This document shows positions 15,676 through 24,468 of a stretch of 50,119 nt of DNA, piece by piece (the stretch's first letter is position 1; the number at the start of each line of letters is the position of its first letter). The position numbers and the translations under genes were made by a program. Below the pieces are notes generated by a model. It worked only from the letters and a program-made list of their open reading frames with translations. It ran no database searches and was not told the DNA's origin. The stretch spans positions 1-50,119 of IMG/VR virus record IMGVR_UViG_3300020202_000015. One strand, 5' to 3'. This DNA is from a virus.

Positions 15676-16092
15676 ATGTCCAAGACACACAGAGAAAGGG
15701 TTCCGTTCTCAGCACAAAGGAAGCGACTACAGATCGATGAGAAGTTCGATGGCTTCGTGACGCGCTGGTTCAACGAGCAAGACGATCGGATTGAGCGCGC
15801 TCTCGCTGCCGGCTACGAATTTGTCGATCGAGACAGCGTGAAGCAGGTTGGGGACAAAGACATCTCCAACGGGAATACCGACATGAACTCGAAGGTGAGT
15901 CGTGTCGTCGGACGCACGGCGAACAATCAGCCGATTCGCGCTTTCCTCATGAAGATTCGCAAGGACTGGTACGAAGCCGACCAAGCGAAGAAAGAGGAGA
16001 CGAATCGTCTCGTCGATGACGCCATTCGTGCAGGTAAAGTCGGCGGAGCGGACATCAAGAATCAATATGGCGAAGTCAAACTTCAAGCCTGA
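15676..16092 (+). CDS. Hypothetical virion morphogenesis protein
   Basis: A 138-residue protein beginning MSKTHRERVPFSAQRKRLQI, with GGAG eight bases before the ATG. WFNEQDDRIERALAAGYEFV and FLMKIRKDWYEADQAKKEE are typical of conserved proteins next to podophage scaffold genes. It precedes an intrinsic terminator and so closes the portal-scaffold cluster. Function unknown. Confidence 0.65.
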   Translation: MSKTHRERVPFSAQRKRLQIDEKFDGFVTRWFNEQDDRIERALAAGYEFVDRDSVKQVGDKDISNGNTDMNSKVSRVVGRTANNQPIRAFLMKIRKDWYEADQAKKEETNRLVDDAIRAGKVGGADIKNQYGEVKLQA

Positions 16093-16119
16093 TTCTGTCG
16101 TAGCCGTTTCGCCTCCATG

Positions 16120-16141
16120 CCCGCTCCTGTAGCGGGTTTTT
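16120..16141 (+). terminator. Intrinsic terminator upstream of decoration gene
   Basis: Stem CCCGCT/AGCGGG with a CCTGT loop, followed by five T residues. It lies 20 bp before the decoration-protein start and probably tunes the ratio of morphogenesis to capsid transcripts, since no new promoter is obvious. Confidence 0.85.
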
Positions 16142-16160
16142 CATTTCTGGAGACTGTGAA

Positions 16161-16739
16161 ATGGCTAATGCAGATACTCCGTTCGGGCTGCGGCCCGTGC
16201 GGTACATCAGCGGTGCGCCTTACAACGGCGCGGCGAACGTGTATTCGACCGCGACGGGTGATGCGACCGCGATCTACATCGGTGACCCGGTGAAGCTTTC
16301 TGGCACGTCGCAGACGATCAATGGTGTCATCTATCGCGACGTTGACCAGGCTGCGACCGGTGATGTCGTAGTGGGCGTGGTGGTCGGTGTGCTGCCGGAG
16401 ACGGCGGACTCGCTGATCTATCGCGCAGCTTCGACGCAGCGCCGCCTCCTGGTTGCAGACGATCCGGCTCTCGTATTCGAGATCCAGGAGGTGTCTGGCG
16501 GCACTGCTCTGGCGGCGAACGACATCGGCCTCAATGCGAACTTCGTTGTCGGTACGGGTTCGACCACGACCGGCATGTCCGGTGTCGAGCTGAACAACGG
16601 CACCGAGGCGACGACGGCGACGCTTGACTTGCAGATCGTTGACTTCGCGAACCGCGTGGACAACGAGATCGGCGAGCACGCGAAGTACCTCGTGCGCATC
16701 AATCGTCACCAGTACCGCGACCAGGTTGCGGGCATCTAA
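16161..16739 (+). CDS. Capsid decoration / structural cement-like protein
   Basis: A 192-residue, mainly beta protein of low charge beginning MANADTPFGLRPVRYISGAP, the signature opening of the small head proteins coded just before podophage major capsid genes. IYIGDPVKLSGTSQTING and RRLLVADDPALVFEIQ are typical internal blocks. It would bind the outer capsid lattice and stabilise it. Ends 12 bp before the capsid gene. Confidence 0.75.
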   Translation: MANADTPFGLRPVRYISGAPYNGAANVYSTATGDATAIYIGDPVKLSGTSQTINGVIYRDVDQAATGDVVVGVVVGVLPETADSLIYRAASTQRRLLVADDPALVFEIQEVSGGTALAANDIGLNANFVVGTGSTTTGMSGVELNNGTEATTATLDLQIVDFANRVDNEIGEHAKYLVRINRHQYRDQVAGI

Positions 16740-16751
16740 GGAGCAGCAATC

Positions 16752-17663
16752 ATGAGCGGTGTTATCTCAACTTCCAATCATCCGAAGGCCCTCTGGCCCG
16801 GAGTCGCAGCCTGGTTCGGCGCGAAGTACGCAGAGCATCCCGTCGAGTACACGCAGATCTTCGACGTCAAGACTTCTACGAAGGCTTACGAGGAGATGGT
16901 GCAGACCTACGGGTTCGGTCTTGCTCCGGTCAAGTCGCAGGGCGGCGGCTACTCCTACGACAGCCACTCGCAGGGCTTCACGGCGCGCTTCTCGCACGTC
17001 GCGTACGGCCTCGGGTATATCGTGACGCGCGAGGAGTTGGCGGACAATCAGTACGTCGAAGTGTCGATGACGCGGGCGGAGAGTCTTGCGTTCTCGATGG
17101 CGCAGACGCGCGAGAACGTCGGCGCGAATGTGCTGAATCGCGGCTTCAACAGCTCCTACACTGGCGGTGACAGCAAGGAACTCTTCGCGACGGATCACCC
17201 TCTCGCACTGGGCGGGACGTGGTCGAACGAGCTCAATCCTTCGGCGGACTTCTCTGAAGCCGCGCTCGAGGATCTGGCGATTCAGATCATGAACGCGACG
17301 AATCCGCGCGGTCTTCGGATCTCGCTGCTGCCGAAGCGGCTGATCATGCCGACCTCGCTCGTGTTCGAGGCGGAGCGAGTCCTGAAGTCTCAGCTCCAGA
17401 ACGACTCCGCCAACAACGCGATCAACGCGCTCAAGGCCAAGGGCATCATCCCAGAGGTCGCGGTCAATCACTATCTCACCGATACGGATGCGTTCTACAT
17501 CAAGACGAACGCGCCGCAGGGTCTGACGTGGTTCGATCGTGAGGCGGTCGAGTTCCGGCAGGACGTCGATGGCGACACCGACAATGCCAAGAGCAAGGCG
17601 TACATGCGCTTTGTCGCTGGCTGGGGTGATCCGCGCGGTGCCTTCGCCTCTCAAGGGGCGTAA
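16752..17663 (+). CDS. Major capsid protein (Mu gpT-like fold)
   Basis: A 303-residue capsid protein. Motifs: WPGVAAWFGAKYAEHPVEYT at the N-terminus, HVAYGLGYIVTREELADNQY in the middle, LFATDHPLALGGTWSNE, and MRFVAGWGDPRGAF at the end, as in Mu-type major head subunits of HK97 fold. A strong terminator directly after the stop isolates it from the downstream genes, as expected for the most abundant late protein. Confidence 0.9.
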   Translation: MSGVISTSNHPKALWPGVAAWFGAKYAEHPVEYTQIFDVKTSTKAYEEMVQTYGFGLAPVKSQGGGYSYDSHSQGFTARFSHVAYGLGYIVTREELADNQYVEVSMTRAESLAFSMAQTRENVGANVLNRGFNSSYTGGDSKELFATDHPLALGGTWSNELNPSADFSEAALEDLAIQIMNATNPRGLRISLLPKRLIMPTSLVFEAERVLKSQLQNDSANNAINALKAKGIIPEVAVNHYLTDTDAFYIKTNAPQGLTWFDREAVEFRQDVDGDTDNAKSKAYMRFVAGWGDPRGAFASQGA

Positions 17664-17667
17664 CCGA

Positions 17668-17692
17668 GAGGGGCCTTCGGGCCCCTCCTTTT
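17668..17692 (+). terminator. Strong intrinsic terminator after capsid gene
   Basis: Perfect 8-bp stem GAGGGGCC/GGCCCCTC with a stable TTCG tetraloop, followed by CTTTTCC. Confidence 0.9.
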
Positions 17693-17712
17693 CCGAACTG
17701 TGAGTTTTCTTA

Positions 17713-17733
17713 TGTGACCCGATCGGGTTCACA
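17713..17733 (+). promoter_or_regulatory. Hairpin abutting a ribosome-binding site
   Basis: TGTGA/TCACA with inner CCCGA/TCGGG (one T bulged) forms a near-palindrome ending exactly where the AGGAGG ribosome site (17733-17738) of the next gene begins. It could be a translational operator or a processing site below the capsid terminator. Confidence 0.4.
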
Positions 17734-17742
17734 GGAGGATCA

Positions 17743-18678
17743 ATGTCTATCTCGAGTTTCCCCCGCGGATTCGCCGGGGGTGTGTCGATTCGCAATCTCG
17801 CTCTGTATGAGACGTTCGGCGGCAACGTCTTCTGGGTAAATTCGGCGCGCGGCTCGGACAGCAACAAGGGCACGCGCGACAGACCTTTCGCGACGCTCGA
17901 CTACGCGATTGGCCGCTGTACGGCCAACAACGGCGACGTGATTTTCGTTGCCCCGAATCATGCAGAGACGATCACGGGTGCCGGCGGCATCACTGCCGAT
18001 GTCGCAGGCATCACCATCATCGGTCTGGGTACGTACAACCAGCGTCCGCGATTCCTGATGGACGGCGCGGCAACGGTGACGTTTGTCGTGTCGGCCGACG
18101 ATGTGACCGTACAGAACTGCGTGTTCGCGTCCGGCCATGCCGACGTGGTCCGCTGTTTCAACATCACGGCGAAGGGCTGCACGCTCATCGATGTCGAGTT
18201 CGCCGATCACACGACGGACGAGAATTGGCTCACGCCGGTCGATGCATCAAGCACCACGGACAACAATGCGGACGGGCTCAAAGTCATCGGCTGTCGCTGG
18301 GTGTCGCCGGATGCCGGCTGCTTGAACATGATCGAGCTCAATGCCGACGTGGCCGATCTGGTTGCGGTTGACAACTTCGTGTGCGTGGAGGGCGGCACAA
18401 ACTCCGCCTTCCTGAAGTGTGCGACGGGCAAGGATGTGACCACGTGCTTCATTGCCTGGAACTTCATCGTCAACGGCATGACCGCGAACGATCTGTTCAT
18501 CGATAACGACACGACAGCCAACACGGGCATAGTGGCGCACAACCGTGCCGGTCATCACGACGTGACGGGCGCGCACTCGCTGATCGACTGCGACGGTGTG
18601 CGGCTGTTCGACAACCTCTCGAATTCCACGGATACGACCTCCGGCTTCGTCCTGCCGGCGATCGACGTGGATCTGTGA
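17743..18678 (+). CDS. Beta-helix virion protein
   Basis: A 311-residue protein with right-handed parallel beta-helix character: ARGSDSNKGTRDRPFATLDY (the usual pectate-lyase-like opening), then repeated short rungs such as ITADVAGITIIGLGTYNQRP, VSADDVTVQNCVFASGHADV and AHNRAGHHDVTGAHSLIDCD. Directly downstream of the capsid, such proteins are head fibres or decoration proteins. The AGGAGG-ATG spacing is good. No catalytic triad evident. Confidence 0.65.
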   Translation: MSISSFPRGFAGGVSIRNLALYETFGGNVFWVNSARGSDSNKGTRDRPFATLDYAIGRCTANNGDVIFVAPNHAETITGAGGITADVAGITIIGLGTYNQRPRFLMDGAATVTFVVSADDVTVQNCVFASGHADVVRCFNITAKGCTLIDVEFADHTTDENWLTPVDASSTTDNNADGLKVIGCRWVSPDAGCLNMIELNADVADLVAVDNFVCVEGGTNSAFLKCATGKDVTTCFIAWNFIVNGMTANDLFIDNDTTANTGIVAHNRAGHHDVTGAHSLIDCDGVRLFDNLSNSTDTTSGFVLPAIDVDL

Positions 18679-19136
18679 TGCTTGCGGAGCACGAAGTCTA
18701 TCGCCGTATCAAGGCGGTGGATATTGGCCCCGTGCTCCGCGTCATCGACAAGCTCGAGTTTGCGGACTCTGGTGGAGTATGCGCGTGGGTCACGAAGCAA
18801 GGCTCCGCCGCTCCACCGGAGCTCGTTACGCTCATTCGATCTCTGCAACTCGGTGGCACGGTCAAGCGGTGCTTTTGCCGCAAGCTGATGCCTCGTCAGT
18901 GCATACCACCACACGTCGATGAATGGATGCCGCAGGAACTCAACTGGCGGCGGTTCCAAGTGCCTCTCGTGAGTCACCCGGACATCGTTATGCGATGGCC
19001 CGATGACGGCGTGGAGGTCCATCTTGAGCCTGGATATCTGTACGAGGTGCGCTTCGATCGCATGCACGAGGTCGTGCACAAGGCGGACTGCGAGCGCATC
19101 CATCTACAGATCGATCAAGTCGACGCAACGATTTAG
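18678..19136 (+). CDS. Fe(II)/2-oxoglutarate dioxygenase-like protein 1
   Basis: A 152-residue protein with the layout of aspartyl/asparaginyl beta-hydroxylases: an HxD pair (His79, Asp81 in PPHVDEWM), RFQVPLVSHPDIVMRWPDDG, a turn EPGYLYEVRFDRMHEVVHKA offering the distal His, and Arg140 (CERIHLQID) to bind 2-oxoglutarate. It may hydroxylate a protein, perhaps a virion component, given its place in the head genes. TGATG overlap with the beta-helix gene. Activity is inferred from motifs. Confidence 0.7.
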   Translation: MLAEHEVYRRIKAVDIGPVLRVIDKLEFADSGGVCAWVTKQGSAAPPELVTLIRSLQLGGTVKRCFCRKLMPRQCIPPHVDEWMPQELNWRRFQVPLVSHPDIVMRWPDDGVEVHLEPGYLYEVRFDRMHEVVHKADCERIHLQIDQVDATI

Positions 19137-19145
19137 GAGCCGTTC

Positions 19146-19538
19146 GTGGCAGACGCTGTTGATTCACTCGTCGTATTCGCGGGTCGCCGTCGCCGCGTCG
19201 TACGACTGACAAATCTCTCTGACGGCACCGGCGAGACTGCCGTCGTCAAGGTCGACAAGTCGACGCTCACTGGCCCGGACGGCACGGAACCCTCCAAGCT
19301 CGTCGTCGAGAAGATCCAATACTCGTGCGTCGGCATGTCCGTGCGACTGCTTTGGGACCACGACACGGACGATGAGATCGTGACCCTTGCGGGAGAGGGT
19401 ACGTTCGACTGGACCGACTGCGGTGGATTGGTCGATCCGGCTTCTGCCGGCGGACCCGGGGACATCCTCCTCACGACCAACGGCCATACCGCTGGCGATA
19501 GCTACGACATCACCCTGCATATGCGGCTGAAAGACTAA
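19146..19538 (+). CDS. Hypothetical virion protein, 130 aa
   Basis: GTG 19146 with AGGAG five bases upstream. An all-beta sequence (RRRRVVRLTNLSDGTGETAV; DEIVTLAGEGTFDWTDCGGL; DSYDITLHMRLKD) seen in small podophage structural proteins between capsid and connector genes. One base overlaps the gp4-like start. Likely virion component, exact part unknown. Confidence 0.6.
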   Translation: MADAVDSLVVFAGRRRRVVRLTNLSDGTGETAVVKVDKSTLTGPDGTEPSKLVVEKIQYSCVGMSVRLLWDHDTDDEIVTLAGEGTFDWTDCGGLVDPASAGGPGDILLTTNGHTAGDSYDITLHMRLKD

Positions 19539-20461
19539 TGGCCGTTTCCGGCTCGAAGAACTTCACGATCACACGGACGGACATCATCGGCGCTGCCTTG
19601 CGAAAGGTGGGGGCGTTTGATTCTGGTGACGCGATCGATGCGAGCGATTCTGAGGACGCGGCGCTTGCCTTGAATCTGATGATCAAGGAATGGTCAGCCA
19701 GAGGGATCGACGTTCCCTGGAGAGAGACGGTCACACTGTTCCTGCAACCCGATACGCAGTCTTACACCATCGGGCCGAGCGGAGATCACGCCACGTCGTC
19801 ATATCGGGAAACGACGTTGTCGGCGGCAGCGGCATCGGGTGCGACCACTCTGACTCTCACATCGACCAGCGGCCTTACGGCAGCCGATTACATCGGCATC
19901 AAGCTTGATAGCGGCTCGATCCACTGGACGACGATCGTGAATGCTTCGACAACCAGCATCACCTCGGGGCTGGCCTCGGCGGCATCGTCTGGGAATGCTG
20001 TGTACTCGTACACCACGAAAGCGAACCGGCCGCAGAAAGTTGTTTTCGCTCATCGGCGTGACTCTGATAGCCACGACACGGAGGTTACCATCATCGGAGA
20101 GGTCGCATATCGATCCCTCTCTACGAAGGGTGCCGATGGTCCTGTGAACCAGTGCTACTACCAGCCGACCTTGACCAACGGCACGCTGTTCGTGTGGCCG
20201 GCCAATGCGAATGGAGTCGACAAGCTCATCCTCATCTGCCAGCCGCTGGTCGATGATTTCGACGCGGCGTCCAACAATCCGCAATTTCCCATCGAGTGGG
20301 GCAACGCGATTGTTTGGAACCTCGCCGTTGAACTCGCGCCGGAATATGGGTTGTCGGTGCGAGAGCGCATTGCGCTGAAAGCAGAGGCCAGGGAGAAGCT
20401 CGAAACAGTTCTCGACTACGACGTTGAGAATGCCTCGGTGGTGTTCGGCCGCGAGCAATGA
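19538..20461 (+). CDS. Head completion / tail adaptor protein (P22 gp4-like)
   Basis: A 307-residue protein. Residues 1-60 (GAALRKVGAFDSGDAIDASD, then LALNLMIKEWSARGI) and the C-terminus (FPIEWGNAIVWNLAVELAPE, then RERIALKAEAREKLETVL) match the P22 gp4 tail-accessory family that binds under the portal. A beta-rich insert (TLSAAAASGATTLTLTSTSG) lies between, a common insertion in larger relatives. It precedes a gp10-like gene, the P22 order. Confidence 0.85.
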   Translation: MAVSGSKNFTITRTDIIGAALRKVGAFDSGDAIDASDSEDAALALNLMIKEWSARGIDVPWRETVTLFLQPDTQSYTIGPSGDHATSSYRETTLSAAAASGATTLTLTSTSGLTAADYIGIKLDSGSIHWTTIVNASTTSITSGLASAASSGNAVYSYTTKANRPQKVVFAHRRDSDSHDTEVTIIGEVAYRSLSTKGADGPVNQCYYQPTLTNGTLFVWPANANGVDKLILICQPLVDDFDAASNNPQFPIEWGNAIVWNLAVELAPEYGLSVRERIALKAEAREKLETVLDYDVENASVVFGREQ

Positions 20462-21870
20462 AGATTCCGTTCATCGGCGGGGCGTATGCGGGTCGATCCT
20501 CCAACGTCAACGCCGAGCGCTGCCTCAACTTCTACCTTGAGATGGGACCGCAGCCCGTTCTCGTCGGAACTCCTGGGCTCACTCTTCAGCTGACACTCGA
20601 TCAGGGTCCGATACGCGGGATGATCGCGTTCGATGATTTGATCATCGTCGTCGCTGGCGCGACCGTCTACAAGATAGATTCGCTGCATAACGAGACCAGC
20701 CTTGGGACGATCAGCACGACGAGCGGCCGCGTCTCAATGGCGAATAACGGCTCGCACGTTCTGATTGTGGACGGCTCTACGAAGGGCTTCTACACGAACG
20801 GGCAGGCGCTTACACAAATCTCTGATGGAGATTTCATTGGCGGTGTGACCGCAGCGTACCAGGATGGCTACCTGATGGTCACGGAGCCGAATTCTGGTCG
20901 TTTCCGGATTTCGGATCTCAATTCGGCGAGCAACTGGATCTCGACCGACTTTGCGACAGCAGAGGGTGCTCCCGACAAACTCAGGGCCGTCATCTCCAGC
21001 GCACGAGAGGTGTGGCTGTTAGGTGAGAAGACCACAGAGGTCTGGTGGAACTCTGGAAACAGCGATTTCCCATTCGAGAGGATCCAGGCGGGGTTCATCA
21101 ACCGCGGCATCATTTCGAGTTACGCGGTATCGATTCTCGACAACTCTCTTGCATGGATTTCAGCCGATGACCGTGGCCATCCAATGGCCGTCCAGGTCGT
21201 TGATGGCTATCAGCCGCAAGTCATTTCACCGGCGAACATCAACTGGCAGTGGGCACAGTACGAGACGGTCTCGGATGCCTTTACGTATACATACCAGATC
21301 GAGGGCCACGAGTTCTGGGTCGTCACATTTCCCACCGCAAACAGGACGTGGGTCTATGACGCGACCACGAAGCAATGGCATCAGTGGTCGTCGAATCTCT
21401 CGAACGAACCACTGAGCCGACACCGATCGAACTGTCACGTCTACTGCTTCGGCCGACATTACATTGGCGATTACGCAAGCGGGAAGATCTACTCGCTCGA
21501 GTCTGAGGTCTACACCGAGGATGGCTCTGCGATCATTCGCGACCGCATCAGTCAGCATGCCAGCGCGGATGAAGAGCGCATCAGCGTCTCGCAAGTGCAG
21601 GTGTGTTTCGAGGAAGGTGTCGGACTGATCTCGGGCCAAGGCTCGAATCCCCAAGCAATGCTTCGCTGGTCGAAGGACGCAGGACACACCTGGAGCAACG
21701 AGCAGTGGCGAACGGTAGGCGCGATCGGCGAATACGGGACGCGTGCTGTGTGGCGCAAGCTTGGAGTCGCCCGAAACTGGACCTTCTGGCTTCGCGTGTC
21801 TGATCCCGTGAAGTGGATCGTGACCGATGCAGTGGCGAAACTGCGCGAGAAGGATCGGGAGGCGGCCTAA
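20458..21870 (+). CDS. Packaged-DNA stabilisation protein (P22 gp10-like)
   Basis: A 470-residue beta-propeller-like tail hub protein. The N-terminal MKIPFIGGAYAGRSSNVNAE with CLNFYLEMG and the Tyr-Trp-rich centre (EVWLLGEKTTEVWWNSGNSD) are hallmarks of gp10. It closes the portal-gp4 channel after packaging and links to the needle and tailspike. ATGA overlap with the gp4-like gene. Confidence 0.85.
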   Translation: MKIPFIGGAYAGRSSNVNAERCLNFYLEMGPQPVLVGTPGLTLQLTLDQGPIRGMIAFDDLIIVVAGATVYKIDSLHNETSLGTISTTSGRVSMANNGSHVLIVDGSTKGFYTNGQALTQISDGDFIGGVTAAYQDGYLMVTEPNSGRFRISDLNSASNWISTDFATAEGAPDKLRAVISSAREVWLLGEKTTEVWWNSGNSDFPFERIQAGFINRGIISSYAVSILDNSLAWISADDRGHPMAVQVVDGYQPQVISPANINWQWAQYETVSDAFTYTYQIEGHEFWVVTFPTANRTWVYDATTKQWHQWSSNLSNEPLSRHRSNCHVYCFGRHYIGDYASGKIYSLESEVYTEDGSAIIRDRISQHASADEERISVSQVQVCFEEGVGLISGQGSNPQAMLRWSKDAGHTWSNEQWRTVGAIGEYGTRAVWRKLGVARNWTFWLRVSDPVKWIVTDAVAKLREKDREAA

Positions 21871-22541
21871 TGGCGATTCGCAGGGCCTTCCGAAGCATGC
21901 CGAAGAATCCGGCGGAGCTGGACCGGCTATTTCGCGATGTCGACGTCGATGTCGGGGACATTTCCCTGGATCAGATCCAGGACATCACGTCGGACCGGTT
22001 GATAGGCAGAGACACAGCTTCCGCCGGAAGCCCGGAACTGTTGACCGTCTCTGGCGGTCTTGAGTTCACCGGCTCGGGTGGCATTCAGCGCTCGGCGCTG
22101 ACGGGTGACGTAACCGCTTCCGCTGGATCCAATGCAACCACCATCCCGGCGAACACCGTCACGTACGCCAAGATTCAGGACGTCTCAGCGACCGACAGGA
22201 TTCTCGGCCGCTCCTCCTCTGGAGCCGGTGATATCGAGGAGATCGTCTGCACCGGAGCAGGCAGGGCGCTGATCGATGATGCGAGTGCAAGCGATCAGCG
22301 CACGACGCTTGGCCTGGGCACGGCGGCGACACAGAACACTGGCACGAGCGGAGCAACGGTGCCGCTGCTGAATGGGACGAACGTTCACGCCTCCGGTCAG
22401 TTCACCGCGTTCGGGGTTGGAACGACTGCGACACAGCAGGCTGCGAATCCCGACACCTCAGGCGCGACACTCGGCCAGCTAGAAACCGAGGTGAATCAGA
22501 TCAAGGCGGTTCTTCGGGCCTTTGGGTTGATCGCGACATGA
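21870..22541 (+). CDS. Tail fibre / needle-like protein
   Basis: A 223-residue low-complexity fibre protein. An N-terminal charged helix (RRAFRSMPKNPAELDRLFRD) could dock to the tail hub; then Gly/Ser/Thr-rich beta repeats such as ALTGDVTASAGSNATTIPAN and AATQNTGTSGATVPLLNGTN, common in phage shafts; and a C-terminal helix (LGQLETEVNQIKAVLRAFGL). Position after gp10 suggests a needle or short fibre. Confidence 0.6.
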   Translation: MAIRRAFRSMPKNPAELDRLFRDVDVDVGDISLDQIQDITSDRLIGRDTASAGSPELLTVSGGLEFTGSGGIQRSALTGDVTASAGSNATTIPANTVTYAKIQDVSATDRILGRSSSGAGDIEEIVCTGAGRALIDDASASDQRTTLGLGTAATQNTGTSGATVPLLNGTNVHASGQFTAFGVGTTATQQAANPDTSGATLGQLETEVNQIKAVLRAFGLIAT

Positions 22542-23107
22542 TCCCGCACAGCATCGTCATAGACGACTTCTTGCCTGATTTCCCCGGCTGGAGGGCATGG
22601 GCCGATGAGTTGCGATATGCGCCTGTAAAGAACCCCGTAGATGGCGTTGAGTACCCGGGTATCTATACGACTGTGCCGACCTTCGGCATGCGGCAGCGCT
22701 TGTCCATGATCATGGATGCAGAGATTCGTCTCAATGCGCTTTTTCTGAGGCTTTCGCTGGAGGGCCGGCAGGCTCCGCACTACGCGCACACGGACAAGAT
22801 CATGGGCCAGTTCTCGTGCATGGTGTACCTGAATCGACCGGAACACTGCCAGGGCGGGACTGCACTGGTCCGGCATCGCACCGGCATGGATTCACACCCG
22901 AGAGACGAGCATGAAGTGAGCGTTTGGCAGCGAGACACCAACCGTCCCGAAATGTGGGACGTGTACTCGCGGTGTGAGATGAGAGCGAATCGTGCGTTCA
23001 TCTTCCGCGCGGACCTGATGCATGCAGCGCTTCCCTTGGGTGGGTTTGGCCATGACGCGAAAGATGGACGCCTCGTCATGACGGCATTCTTCGACCTATG
23101 CAGATAG
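22538..23107 (+). CDS. Fe(II)/2-oxoglutarate dioxygenase-like protein 2
   Basis: A 189-residue protein with a prolyl-hydroxylase-like layout: HxD in YAHTDKIMGQFSCMVYLNRP (His84, Asp86), GGTALVRHR on the next strand, distal His162 in FRADLMHAALP, and Arg178 before the last strand (RLVMTAFF). It resembles DUF6445-type phage proteins. It is unrelated in detail to the dioxygenase at 18678, so the late operon carries two. Overlaps neighbours at both ends. Substrate unknown; tail fibre residues are candidates given the neighbour. Confidence 0.75.
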   Translation: MIPHSIVIDDFLPDFPGWRAWADELRYAPVKNPVDGVEYPGIYTTVPTFGMRQRLSMIMDAEIRLNALFLRLSLEGRQAPHYAHTDKIMGQFSCMVYLNRPEHCQGGTALVRHRTGMDSHPRDEHEVSVWQRDTNRPEMWDVYSRCEMRANRAFIFRADLMHAALPLGGFGHDAKDGRLVMTAFFDLCR

Positions 23108-23547
23108 TTCGACCGGCAACGGAAGCCGACATTCCAGAGATGATTCGCATGGGGCGACTCTTCTGGAGTCAGACGCCATACCGAGACGTTCCCTACTGCC
23201 CCGATTCCGTCGCCTTTACGGCACGGCAAATGATGGGGCTCGGGATGTTGTTGTTCGCGGAAGTCGACGGCAAACCCGCTGGATCCGTCGGCGCGATGGC
23301 ATGCCCGCTCTATGCCAACCGAGATGTCCTAGTCGCGAGCGAGCTCTGGTTCTGGGTGGAGCCCGAGTTCCGCAATTGTGGGATCGGCAAGGTCATGTTC
23401 ACCGAGATCGAGCGCGTCGCGAAGAGTGCCGGAGTCGGCTGGTTTTCGATGATGGCGTTTGAAGATATCGAGATAGACAAGGCAGCTGCAATCTATAGGA
23501 AGGCTGGATACTCACCAACCGAGCGGACTTTTGGCAAGGCTCTATAG
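23098..23547 (+). CDS. GNAT N-acetyltransferase
   Basis: A 149-residue GCN5-type acetyltransferase. IVRPATEADIPEMIRMGRLF is the typical N-terminal helix, ELWFWVEPEFRNCGIGKVMF holds the acetyl-CoA loop (Arg-Asn-x-Gly-x-Gly-Lys, residues 92-98), and AAAIYRKAGYSPTERTF the final beta bulge. Overlaps the dioxygenase end by ten bases, so the two may modify the same target. GNAT genes at this place are common in podophages; substrates are unknown. Confidence 0.8.
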   Translation: MQIVRPATEADIPEMIRMGRLFWSQTPYRDVPYCPDSVAFTARQMMGLGMLLFAEVDGKPAGSVGAMACPLYANRDVLVASELWFWVEPEFRNCGIGKVMFTEIERVAKSAGVGWFSMMAFEDIEIDKAAAIYRKAGYSPTERTFGKAL

Positions 23548-24468
23548 ATGGCTGCGACCACGGCTCTAGTTGCAACGGCGATCGGCACGACAGCGTACTC
23601 CGCGCGGCAATCTCGAAACGCGACGCGCGCGCAGACTCGTGCATCAGGCCAAGCCGTAGACGCCATGGCAGAAGCCGAGGCGCGTGCGCTTGAGATGCAG
23701 CGGCCTAGCTATGAGGCCGGCTACGCCGCGACGGCCGCGATGATGGATATGACGGGCCTTGATCGCTCTGGGATGGGCTCTGCGGCTCGACGTGCAGATG
23801 CAGAGGAGCGCGGCTTACTCGTTGGAGACACACTGCTGCCGGAAGGCACGACCACAAAATCGGTGGGTGATGGTTGGTACGAAGTCTGGTACGACGAAAA
23901 ACGCATCGGCACGCTGCGTCCTGGCGGCCCGAACGGAATCTTTGAGAACGATACCGGTTTTGACGTTGAGGGGGCATTTGCCGCCCAGTCGAATGCGAAT
24001 TCCACCGTACCGGGAGACCTGTCGTCGTATCCGAAATACGACTGGAAGCAGGACCCTGGCTATCAGTTCCGGCTCGACGAAGGAATGCGAGCGCTCGAGA
24101 GAGGCGCTGCTGCTCGCGGGATTCTTCAGTCCGGTGGCACGATTCGCAGTGCAACTCGGTACGCGCAGGACTATGCCTCAAACGAGTACCAGCGCGTGTT
24201 CGATCGAATCGCAACGATCGCCGGGCGCGGCCAGAACGCCGCGAACGCTGGCTCTGACGTGATCGTGAACACCGGCTCGAACATCGGGCGTGCGCTGGTG
24301 AACGCAGGCGAGGCTCGTGCATCGGGTTACGTTGCGCAGGGCAATGCATGGGCCAACCTCGGCGGACAGATGGCACTCGCTTACGGGTCCGGGATGTTCG
24401 GCAAGACAGGCGGCAGTAATCTCATGGGCTGGAATTACCAGCCGAACGGGGCAATAGGGTACGCGTGA
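23548..24468 (+). CDS. Ejection (DNA transfer) protein 1
   Basis: A 306-residue protein whose second half is diagnostic: DPGYQFRLDEGMRALERGAA, then ARGILQSGGTIRSATRYAQD and NEYQRVFDRIATIAGRGQNA, the P22 gp7-type DNA-transfer signature. The Ala-rich N-terminus (AATTALVATAIGTTAYSARQ) may insert in the membrane. It is packed in the capsid and expelled ahead of the genome. First of three consecutive ejection genes. Confidence 0.8.
   Translation: MAATTALVATAIGTTAYSARQSRNATRAQTRASGQAVDAMAEAEARALEMQRPSYEAGYAATAAMMDMTGLDRSGMGSAARRADAEERGLLVGDTLLPEGTTTKSVGDGWYEVWYDEKRIGTLRPGGPNGIFENDTGFDVEGAFAAQSNANSTVPGDLSSYPKYDWKQDPGYQFRLDEGMRALERGAAARGILQSGGTIRSATRYAQDYASNEYQRVFDRIATIAGRGQNAANAGSDVIVNTGSNIGRALVNAGEARASGYVAQGNAWANLGGQMALAYGSGMFGKTGGSNLMGWNYQPNGAIGYA

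Noticed and set aside
16767-17873. 368-codon frame antisense to the capsid gene
   Set aside because: Arg-rich shadow with no family resemblance; the sense frame is a clear capsid protein.
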